DNA from: Spirochaeta sp.
GTDB lineage: Bacteria; Spirochaetota; Spirochaetia; DSM-27196; Alkalispirochaetaceae
DNA: 6,083 bases
NCBI GenBank assembly: GCA_007117185.1
Contig: SKHA01000353.1
Coordinates: forward strand, 1-6,083
Direction of reading: 5' to 3'
The notes beneath the pieces were generated by a model that worked only from the letters and a program-made list of their open reading frames with translations, did not search any database and was not told the DNA's origin. Of the stretch, positions 1 to 5,211 are shown in pieces; position 1 is the first letter of the stretch; each line of letters starts with the position of its first letter. The translations under genes were made by a program, and so were the position numbers.

Positions 1-626
1 AACTCATCTCCGGCGTCGTCGTCGGGGTCAGTTTCGAGATCGAAGTCAGCGTCACCGAGGTCATCCAGGTCGCCGAGGTCGTCCAGGTCGTCGTCGGTGG
101 TGAACTCCTCAAGGTCGTCCAGCCCTTCCACCGCGCCGAAGTCCTCCACCTCGCCCTCTGGCTCTGGCTCTGGCTCGAGGTCCGGCTCCGGCTCGCCCTC
201 TGGCTCTGGCTCGAGGTCCGGCTCCGGCGCCAGGTCCGGCTCCGGTTCTTCGCCGATGTCGTCCAGGTCGAAGCTGTAGTCCGGCGGAGCGGGAAAGTCG
301 TCGTCTCCCAGATCCAGCGACGCCAGGGGATCGTCGTCCTCCTCCACCCCCGGAGTGGCCTCGTCATCGTCGTTGAACAGGTCGTCAAGGTTTTCCAGCA
401 GGGCGCTGGTATCGCTCTGGTCAGGTGGTGGGGCAACAGGACCCGAGCCCATCGCCTCGCTGTCGGCGATGGCGTCATCCAGCAGTGACGAGAGGTCGTC
501 GTCGAGCCCCTCCTGGGGTCGCGGGGGCAGTTCTACCGCTTCGCCACGATCTGCCAGTACGGTCAGTTCGTCGCCAAGGCGAATGAGGTGTTCATGAAAC
601 TGCTCGATACGCTCGATTGACGGCAT
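1..626 (-). CDS. Partial N-terminus of an acidic, Glu-Pro-repeat protein; possible periplasmic flagellar collar protein FlcA
   Basis: An open frame of 208 codons runs leftward from ATG at 626 and leaves the window at position 3 without a stop; the C-terminus is missing. The protein opens with MPSIERIEQFHEHLIRLGDE, a short helical segment of about 30 residues. It then becomes extremely rich in Asp, Glu, Pro and Leu, with runs such as LDDDLSSLLDD, LENLDDLFNDDDE and DDLDDLGDLDDLGD. Residues about 122-158 are Glu-Pro repeats (EPEPDLEPEPEGEPEPD). No signal peptide or membrane segment is visible in this part. A weak AGG lies 5 nt before the ATG. The short conserved-looking head followed by an acidic disordered stretch reminds me of FlcA (BB0326 of Borrelia), a TPR protein at the base of the spirochaete flagellar collar. 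I also recall bb0326 lying beside an acyltransferase gene, as it does nearby here. The name is inference and the TPR region is not in view. The coding frame itself is well supported by composition and by absence of stops. Confidence 0.72.
   Translation of the reverse strand, partial: MPSIERIEQFHEHLIRLGDELTVLADRGEAVELPPRPQEGLDDDLSSLLDDAIADSEAMGSGPVAPPPDQSDTSALLENLDDLFNDDDEATPGVEEDDDPLASLDLGDDDFPAPPDYSFDLDDIGEEPEPDLAPEPDLEPEPEGEPEPDLEPEPEPEGEVEDFGAVEGLDDLEEFTTDDDLDDLGDLDDLGDADFDLETDPDDDAGDE
153..255. repeat. In-frame tandem repeat encoding Glu-Pro blocks
   Basis: On the plus strand a 42-bp unit begins gccctctggctctgg at 153. A near-identical copy begins at 195 with one 6-bp ggctct subunit fewer. 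A third partial copy (ggtccggctccgg) follows from about 233. Read on the minus strand they encode alternating EPEPEPEGE and EPEPDLEP blocks. Length changes are multiples of 6 bp, so the reading frame is kept. The unit probably arises by slippage or unequal crossover inside a disordered linker. Confidence 0.85.
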
Positions 627-690
627 AGGTACCTGCGTAGTATTTCGGTGTAATCCCCCTGCGAATCAAGGGCGGATCGATACACTCCGA

Positions 691-696
691 TATACT
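691..696 (+). promoter_or_regulatory. Candidate -10 element close to the early-set gene start
   Basis: TATACT matches the sigma-70 -10 consensus at 5 of 6 positions and ends 7 nt before the ATG at 704. No convincing -35 lies 16-18 bp upstream. If used, transcription would begin at or next to the start codon and give a leaderless or nearly leaderless mRNA. That would agree with the absence of a good Shine-Dalgarno sequence before 704. Confidence 0.3.
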
Positions 697-703
697 GTAG
701 CAG

Positions 704-1507
704 ATGAACGGTACCGGCAAGGCCATGAGCCTCTCTGTTATGATCATTTTCGCTGCTCTGGGGGCTGTTCAGGGGCAGGCAGCGCTCTCTCCCGACGTAT
801 TTCTGCAGATCTCCACCATCACCGAAGCAGGACCGCCAAGGGTATATGACGAGATGGTGGTCTTCACCTGGGAAGGGCGGGGGTTCACCCGGTATGTGGC
901 CGCTGCTTTTGCCCACGAGGGATTTCAGCACCTTCACCGGTTTGTGGTGCGCCCCCGAGACGGCCGGGAAGATCTCTTCTATCTGGTCTATCCGATCCGT
1001 CCGGGGATGGATCAGCTGGAGTACCGCCTGATCGTGGACGGTGTGTGGATGGACGACCCCCTGGCGCCGGTAACCCGGCGGGATCGTCACGGAGTCTCCC
1101 TGAGTCAGGTGCCCCTGCGGGAAACTCCGGTGTACCGCCTGCCCTCTCCGGTGGCTCATGGCGATGGTACGGCAACGTTTCTCTTCGCCCTGGACCTGCG
1201 GGTTGCCGGCACGCTGGAGACGGTTGACCAGCGCCAGATCAGTGTGGAGCGCTTTACCCGGCCCCGAATCCACATCGTGGGGACGTTCAATGGCTGGGAT
1301 CCATTCATGCACCGTCTGCAACCGAGCCCGGGGCGTCCCGGTTTCTGGGAGGTCACCATGCCGGTCTCCCCGGGGGATCATTTCTACTTTTTCCTGATCG
1401 ACGGTGAGCGGGTTCTTGACCCGATCAACCTGAGTCGAGCCCGGGATCGTCAGACCGACGGGATCGTCTCGACCTTCCAAATGCCTCAGCGCGCGCCTCA
1501 GCGTTGA
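704..1507 (+). CDS. Secreted protein with two early-set (glycogen-binding/isoamylase N-terminal-like) modules
   Basis: The 267-residue product starts with MNGTGK and a hydrophobic core (about residues 8-22, MSLSVMIIFAALGAV), ending in VQGQA. This looks like a Sec signal peptide cleaved near residue 24-26; no lipobox Cys is present. The C-terminal module (about 185-260) carries the GTFNGWD motif at 193-199, typical of CBM48/AMPK-type glycogen-binding and isoamylase early-set folds, followed by YFFLIDGERVLDP (228-240). An earlier stretch (about 48-135) contains YRLIVDGVWMDDP (107-119), which aligns with it, so the protein seems to be a duplicated early-set fold whose first copy has lost the GTFNGW signature. 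No catalytic glycosidase domain is present, so it is more likely a periplasmic binding or structural protein than an enzyme. The start at 704 supplies a Lys in the signal peptide n-region; ATG 725 is an alternative, and neither has a strong ribosome site. Substrate and role are unknown. It is divergent from the acidic gene and followed at 69 bp by the acyltransferase. Confidence 0.85.
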   Translation: MNGTGKAMSLSVMIIFAALGAVQGQAALSPDVFLQISTITEAGPPRVYDEMVVFTWEGRGFTRYVAAAFAHEGFQHLHRFVVRPRDGREDLFYLVYPIRPGMDQLEYRLIVDGVWMDDPLAPVTRRDRHGVSLSQVPLRETPVYRLPSPVAHGDGTATFLFALDLRVAGTLETVDQRQISVERFTRPRIHIVGTFNGWDPFMHRLQPSPGRPGFWEVTMPVSPGDHFYFFLIDGERVLDPINLSRARDRQTDGIVSTFQMPQRAPQR

Positions 1508-1530
1508 CAATACTCAGACCCGGGTCTAAT
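1504..1530 (+). promoter_or_regulatory. Candidate sigma-70 promoter for the acyltransferase gene
   Basis: A perfect -35 hexamer TTGACA (1504-1509) overlaps the TGA stop of the preceding gene. TCTAAT (1525-1530), a 5/6 match to the -10 consensus, follows after a 15-bp spacer, which is shorter than the optimal 17. The predicted transcript would start near 1537 and give a leader of about 40 nt before ATG 1577. The short spacer is the main weakness. Confidence 0.4.
1516..1527. promoter_or_regulatory. Perfect 12-bp palindrome, possible operator
   Basis: AGACCCGGGTCT reads identically on both strands. It lies in the spacer of the candidate promoter and overlaps its -10 element, a usual place for a repressor site. 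As RNA it could form only a 4-bp stem with a 4-nt loop, and no T-run follows, so it does not look like a terminator. Confidence 0.3.
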
Positions 1531-1566
1531 CTTTACATGTTACGTTTGATATACCGCGACCAGATT

Positions 1567-1571
1567 GGGAG
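1567..1571 (+). promoter_or_regulatory. Shine-Dalgarno that fixes the acyltransferase start
   Basis: GGGAG lies 5 nt before ATG 1577. An in-frame TTG at 1565 overlaps this site and has no ribosome site of its own, so ATG 1577 is the better start. Confidence 0.65.
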
Positions 1572-1576
1572 TTACA

Positions 1577-2464
1577 ATGATCAGTATAGATGATGAACCG
1601 TTTCGCCGCATTACCGATCAATTGATTGCAAATTCCCAGGAGGAGCAGGCTGTCCGTTCGGACCGTGTTTTTCAGCCGGCAAACCTGAAAAGTCGTGCTC
1701 TGGTAGAGCAGATAATAGACTACCTGATGCTGCCGGGCAGCAGAATTGAGGGTTTTGAGAATCTGCGGGAGCTGCACCGGCGGGCCCTGGCAGGAGAGAG
1801 CTGTCTCCTGCTGGTGGAGCACTACAGCAATTTCGACATTCCCTGCCTTTTCCTGCTGGGCAAGAGGCAGGACGGCGGCGACGAGATCATGAACTCCATC
1901 GTGGCGATGGCCGGGTCCAAGCTCAACGAAGAGAGTCGCTTCGTTCTGGCCTTTACCGAAGCGTATACCCGAATCGTTATCTATCCCGCCCGGGCGCTGA
2001 CGGCGCTGGAAGGGAAGCCGGAGTTTGACGCGGTGCGCGACCGCGCCCGGTCGATGAACCGCAGCGCCTTGCGGGAGATGATCCGGGTGAAGAACTCCGG
2101 GAATATCGTCCTTCTGTTTCCTGCGGGAACGCGGTTTCGCCCGGATAAGCCGGAATCCCGATCGGTTCTGCTGGAGACGGACTCGTATATCAAGAGTTTC
2201 AGGAACATTCTCTTTGTGGGCATCGCCGGAAACACCCTGGTGGTGAACAGTTCCGGAGACATGGAAAAGGACATTCCCACCCAGGATGTGATGGTGTACA
2301 CCGCCGGCCCGGTGATCTCCAGCCGCGAGTTTCGGGATGCCGCTCGTGCTGGTGCTCCTGAAGGGGGCGACCAGGCGCGACGTGCCGTCGCCAAAGCGGT
2401 GGAAGAGACGCTTCTGAAAATGCATCATCAGGCGGAAGCGATCCGTCAGACGATCAGCAAATAG
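1577..2464 (+). CDS. PlsC/GPAT-family acyltransferase
   Basis: The 295-residue product contains the two hallmark blocks of glycerolipid acyltransferases. Block I is EHYSNFDIP, the HX4D catalytic pair with His82 and Asp87. Block III is FPAGTRF at about residues 181-187, which in the family binds the glycerol-phosphate acceptor. The usual Glu of FPEGTR is Ala here, a variant that occurs in some PlsC-like proteins. No clear transmembrane helix is seen; hydrophobic segments (SCLLLVEH, GNIVLLFPAG) are short core strands. The protein may therefore be peripheral, closer in style to soluble glycerol-3-phosphate acyltransferases than to membrane-anchored PlsC. The expected reaction is transfer of an acyl chain to glycerol-3-phosphate or 1-acyl-glycerol-3-phosphate in phospholipid synthesis; which acceptor is used cannot be decided from sequence. 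The start at 1577 is chosen over TTG 1565 because of GGGAG at 1567-1571. The first 60 codons are visibly more AT-rich than the rest. The gene ends 19 bp inside the convergent downstream gene. Confidence 0.88.
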   Translation: MISIDDEPFRRITDQLIANSQEEQAVRSDRVFQPANLKSRALVEQIIDYLMLPGSRIEGFENLRELHRRALAGESCLLLVEHYSNFDIPCLFLLGKRQDGGDEIMNSIVAMAGSKLNEESRFVLAFTEAYTRIVIYPARALTALEGKPEFDAVRDRARSMNRSALREMIRVKNSGNIVLLFPAGTRFRPDKPESRSVLLETDSYIKSFRNILFVGIAGNTLVVNSSGDMEKDIPTQDVMVYTAGPVISSREFRDAARAGAPEGGDQARRAVAKAVEETLLKMHHQAEAIRQTISK

Positions 2465-3378
2465 TCTTCCCGGATCAGTTTGAAATCGTTGTCCCGCATC
2501 AGCGCTACCGCCGCAGGTCCCATTCCGGGTAGCCGCGCTACAAAGGTGGAGATACCCTCTTCCCGGGAGTCTTTGATGCATGTCTCCAGGAGCACCCGGG
2601 CGATGCCCAGCCCGCGATACTCCATCTTTACCGCCAGCTGGTGAAACTCGAGCATCCCTTCTGTTGCGGTAAGGCGCTCCCGCACCGCCCAGATGAAGCC
2701 GCACAGCTCACCGGCCGGGTTCCAGGCACCGTATATGAGGCTGCTGGGGTCATTCGGTTCAGGGAGGTAGCGCTTGCGTCGCCGCCGGTAGAGGTGCTGC
2801 CGCACGTGAGGTGGCAGCGCCTGGTGTGACTCCAGGTACGCCTGTTCGTCCCAGTCGGTGATCACCTGCGAGGGGACCTTCTCCATCCGGGCCACGGTGA
2901 TGTCGCTGAGGATCATCCCGTCCAGCTCCTCGTCGGCGCCGATCTCCCGGATGTCCAGCCCCGCCAGCTCCCTGAGGGTGTTGTACCACTCTATTACCAC
3001 GGCCCTCATGGTCATGTATTTGAAGCGGTGGTAGCGCTTCTCCACCGCCGGATGCTCCCGGATAGTGTCTTTGAAGCGACGAAAGACCTTGTGGCCGCTC
3101 AGGAGGATTTCCTGAAGGGTATCCTGCACCACCGGGTTGTGTAGTTCCGCCAGAAACTGTTCCATCAACTGAAAGCCCTGGGCGCTGCCCCAGTCAGGAA
3201 GGCTCTGGTAGCGCGCTTCCGGGTCTATCTCGTCTGGGTGGGCTGACGGTCGTTCCCCTGCGGGGATCCTCGCCGGGTCCACCAGGACCCCTTCCTGCAT
3301 GTCCATCACCCGGATGTCGTCCTGGTTCTCCATAGCGAACAGGACGCCCCGGATCAGCGCTTCGGTAAGTTCAAACAT
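2446..3378 (-). CDS. UPF0158-like N-terminal domain fused to a GNAT acetyltransferase domain
   Basis: The 310-residue product seems to have two parts. Residues 1-140 resemble the UPF0158 family: LTEALIRGVLFAMENQDD at the N-terminus, a short strand segment (IRVMDMQEGVLVD), then HKVFRRFKDTIREHP near 96-110 and a Trp-Tyr-containing helix (VVIEWYNTLREL). The function of that family is unknown. Residues about 170-310 look like a GNAT N-acetyltransferase: strands SLIYGAWNP and LCGFIWAVRE, then FHQLAVKMEYRGLGIARVLL with the acetyl-CoA pyrophosphate loop R255-x-x-G258-x-A260, and a C-terminal AAVALMRDNDFKLI typical of GNAT motif B. The linker includes a basic run, YRRRRKRYLPEP. The start ATG 3378 has AAGG 6 nt upstream. 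It overlaps the 3' end of proS by 25 bp in another frame, suggesting translational coupling. Its own stop overlaps the acyltransferase by 19 bp tail to tail. The acetylation substrate is unknown; a role linked to translation is only a guess from the neighbour. Confidence 0.8.
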   Translation of the reverse strand: MFELTEALIRGVLFAMENQDDIRVMDMQEGVLVDPARIPAGERPSAHPDEIDPEARYQSLPDWGSAQGFQLMEQFLAELHNPVVQDTLQEILLSGHKVFRRFKDTIREHPAVEKRYHRFKYMTMRAVVIEWYNTLRELAGLDIREIGADEELDGMILSDITVARMEKVPSQVITDWDEQAYLESHQALPPHVRQHLYRRRRKRYLPEPNDPSSLIYGAWNPAGELCGFIWAVRERLTATEGMLEFHQLAVKMEYRGLGIARVLLETCIKDSREEGISTFVARLPGMGPAAVALMRDNDFKLIREDYLLIV

Positions 3379-5105
3379 GGATGACCTTGCTCCTGGAGCG
3401 ATTTGATTCTACTGGTGAGCTCGGGAATGGGTACCAGGTGCTTCTCGCCGCACCCGCGGCATACAACCTCGACTACCCCCTCGGAGACTGCCTGTCGGGA
3501 GACCACGATGCGCAGAGGAATGCCCATCAGGTCCGCGTCCTTGAGTTTGCGGCTGATCGACTCGTGGCGGTCGTCCAGCAGCACATGATCGCCGTTGCCT
3601 GCGGTGAGATCCTGGTACACACCTGCGGTGATCTCCCGCACGGTGAGAGCTTTTCCGATGGACATGAGATGCACCTGGAAGGGGGCAACCTCAACCGGCC
3701 AGATGATTCCGCGGTCGTCGCGGTTGGCGTCCACGATTGCCGCCATCAGCCGCCCCAGGCCGATGCCGTAGCTTCCCATGTGGGGGTAGATGTGGCGATC
3801 CCGGTCGTCGATCACCGAGAGGTTCATTTTCTCGGTGTAGTAGGTTCCCAGGCGGAAGATGTTTCCCAGCTCCATCGCCTTTTCGCGGTGGAGCACCCCT
3901 TCGGTGCAGTGGCGGCACCGGGCACCTTCGGGAACACGGACGATATCCGCCACGATCTCGCTCTGGAAGTCCCGGGAGAAGTTGACGTTGCGCAGGCACC
4001 GCCCGGGGGTGTTGGTTCCAGCCAGGAGGTTGGTGCTGCGGGAGAGTACCTCGTCGACGATCACTGTGATCACCGCCCCGGCGTCCTGGGGAATTTCCAG
4101 GGGAGAGAGCCACGGCCCGGGCATGTTCAGGGCCCGCAGCTCGTCCTCCCGGGCGCGACGATGCACCGGGATTCCCAGAACCGCCGCGAGTTTTTCCTCG
4201 CTGACCTCGTGATCACCCCGGACAACGGCCATGACAAAGCCGCGGTCGCTGCGGTAGAGCATCGCTTTGGCCATCCCCGAGCGGGGCAGCTCCAGCTTCT
4301 GGCGCACCGCCACCAGGGTTCTGGCCCCCTCGATTGCCTCTGCCGGGACCTCCTGAAGGGGTTCCGGTTCCGGCGCGAAGAGCTCAACCTCACCCACCGC
4401 CACGTCCTGGTTGGCAGCGTAGTCGCAGGCGTCGCAGCGCACCAGAAAATCGTCACCGCACTCGCAGGGCATGAGAAACTCGTAGCTGCGGTCGCCCCCC
4501 ATGTACCCTACCCCTGCCTGCGCGGGGATCACCGGAACGTGGCAGCGTTCAAAGATGCGCCGGTATGCCGCAAAGACTTTGGGAAAGAAGCCGTTCAGGT
4601 CGGCAAAGGAGCGATGAAAGGAGTAGGCGTCCTTCATGATGAACTCCCGGGCGCGAACCAGGCCGCAGCGAACCCGTTCCTCGTCGCGGAACTTGGTCTG
4701 GAACTGGTAGAGGAAGATCGGCAGGTCCCGGTAGCTCCGCAGACCCTGCCGTACCAGCTCCACCATCGCTTCTTCGTGAGTGGGAGCGAGGACCAGGTGC
4801 CGCCCGGAACGGTCGTCGAAGCGGACCATGTCGCGCCCGATGAGGCGGTTTCGGCCGCTTTCGTCCCAGATATCCCGGGGGTTAACCAGGGGAGTGAGGA
4901 CCTCCTGTCCTTCCAGGGCGTCCATCTCCTGGCGCATGATCTGTTTGAGGTTTTTCATCACCCGCATCCCCAGAGGGGTGATGCTGAAAAGGCCCTGACT
5001 GACGGGACGGACGTATCCCCCTTGCAGGAGGAGACGGTGGCTGGGTGCGCGCACGTCCCTGGGGACTTCCCGCAGGGTCTGGACAAAGAGTCTGGTATAC
5101 CGCAT
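3354..5105 (-). CDS. proS: Prolyl-tRNA synthetase, bacterial type with YbaK-like editing insertion
   Basis: This cytoplasmic enzyme charges tRNA-Pro with proline using ATP. The 583-residue length fits the bacterial (ProS type 1) family. Class II motif 1 lies near residues 61-76 (EGQEVLTPLVNP). THEE follows at 109-112. Motif 2 is FRDEERVRCGLVRAREF from about 139, followed by IMKDAYSFH. The insertion domain (about 261-356) has MAKAML, with Lys280 matching the position of the editing lysine K279 of E. coli, and RGDHE (296-300); this domain clears Ala-tRNA-Pro. Motif 3 is YGIGLGR (446-452) followed by GIIWPVEVAPFQVHL and the anticodon-binding domain. Cysteine pairs occur at CEC (214-216), CDAC (224-227), CRHC (397-400) and CRGC (549-552). 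ATG 5105 is chosen because the protein then begins MRYTRLFVQTLREVPRD as homologues do and has GGAGG just upstream; the longer frame from TTG 5162 adds 19 unlike residues. It lies upstream of, and overlaps, the UPF0158-GNAT gene and diverges from eno. Confidence 0.97.
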   Translation of the reverse strand: MRYTRLFVQTLREVPRDVRAPSHRLLLQGGYVRPVSQGLFSITPLGMRVMKNLKQIMRQEMDALEGQEVLTPLVNPRDIWDESGRNRLIGRDMVRFDDRSGRHLVLAPTHEEAMVELVRQGLRSYRDLPIFLYQFQTKFRDEERVRCGLVRAREFIMKDAYSFHRSFADLNGFFPKVFAAYRRIFERCHVPVIPAQAGVGYMGGDRSYEFLMPCECGDDFLVRCDACDYAANQDVAVGEVELFAPEPEPLQEVPAEAIEGARTLVAVRQKLELPRSGMAKAMLYRSDRGFVMAVVRGDHEVSEEKLAAVLGIPVHRRAREDELRALNMPGPWLSPLEIPQDAGAVITVIVDEVLSRSTNLLAGTNTPGRCLRNVNFSRDFQSEIVADIVRVPEGARCRHCTEGVLHREKAMELGNIFRLGTYYTEKMNLSVIDDRDRHIYPHMGSYGIGLGRLMAAIVDANRDDRGIIWPVEVAPFQVHLMSIGKALTVREITAGVYQDLTAGNGDHVLLDDRHESISRKLKDADLMGIPLRIVVSRQAVSEGVVEVVCRGCGEKHLVPIPELTSRIKSLQEQGHPCLNLPKR

Positions 5106-5108
5106 GCC

Positions 5109-5113
5109 CCTCC
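5109..5113 (-). promoter_or_regulatory. Shine-Dalgarno of proS
   Basis: On the minus strand GGAGG, extended by two further G, lies 3 nt before ATG 5105. The spacing is tight but the match is strong, and it supports 5105 over the upstream TTG. Confidence 0.6.
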
Positions 5114-5142
5114 ATTGTAGGCCATGGTTGGCCCGGGGGCAA
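5114..5142 (-). promoter_or_regulatory. Candidate start-proximal promoter of proS
   Basis: On the minus strand TTGCCC (5142-5137) and TACAAT (5119-5114) are separated by exactly 17 bp, matching the consensus at 4/6 and 5/6 positions. Transcription would start at about 5107, almost on the ATG, leaving no room for the Shine-Dalgarno. It may be a minor or leaderless promoter, or chance. Confidence 0.3.
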
Positions 5143-5150
5143 TGACGACC

Positions 5151-5179
5151 TTGACAGAGCAACCGGTGCCGACCATAGT
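5151..5179 (+). promoter_or_regulatory. Candidate sigma-70 promoter of eno
   Basis: A perfect -35 TTGACA (5151-5156) and CATAGT (5174-5179, 4/6 match) are separated by 17 bp. The expected start is near 5186, giving a leader of about 26 nt that contains the AAGGAG ribosome site. This is the best promoter in the window. Confidence 0.55.
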
Positions 5180-5188
5180 TGGGGGGTA

Positions 5189-5197
5189 ATCATACCA
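5189..5197 (-). promoter_or_regulatory. Candidate extended -10 promoter for proS
   Basis: On the minus strand TGGTATGAT (5197-5189) fits the extended -10 form TGnTATAAT at 5/6 hexamer positions. It has no clear -35 at the right distance. Transcription would start near 5182 and give a proS leader of about 77 nt. It lies across the eno transcription start region, so the two promoters would compete for polymerase. Confidence 0.35.
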
Positions 5198-5199
5198 GC

Positions 5200-5205
5200 A
5201 AGGAG
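5200..5205 (+). promoter_or_regulatory. Shine-Dalgarno of eno
   Basis: AAGGAG is 6 nt before ATG 5212, an ideal spacing. It favours 5212 over the in-frame ATG at 5218. Confidence 0.8.
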
Positions 5206-5211
5206 TCAATT

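Noticed and set aside
153..255. CRISPR-like direct repeats
   Set aside because: The repeats are contiguous, have no unique spacers and are in frame within a coding region.
97..279. Ser-Gly-rich plus-strand frame (SGSGSGSRSGSGS)
   Set aside because: It is the complement of the Glu-Pro repeat; the minus-strand frame is open throughout 1-626, while this one is short and low complexity.
563..1510. 315-residue minus-strand frame across the early-set gene
   Set aside because: The plus-strand product has a signal peptide and GTFNGWD. This frame overlaps both that gene and the start of the acidic gene and looks like a shadow.
1516..1527. Terminator hairpin after the early-set gene
   Set aside because: The palindrome can form only a 4-bp stem with a 4-nt loop and no T-run follows it.
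1526..2704. 392-residue minus-strand frame across the acyltransferase
   Set aside because: It is antisense to a gene with intact HX4D and FPAGTR motifs and also runs into the end of the fusion gene; no family features were seen.
3381..5120. 579-residue open frame on the plus strand across proS
   Set aside because: It lies antisense to an unmistakable proS, has His/Val/Gly-rich composition typical of shadow frames in GC-rich DNA, and shows no recognisable motif.
5106..5162. Longer proS N-terminus starting at TTG 5162
   Set aside because: The extra 19 residues do not resemble ProRS, and ATG 5105 has GGAGG and begins with the family N-terminus.
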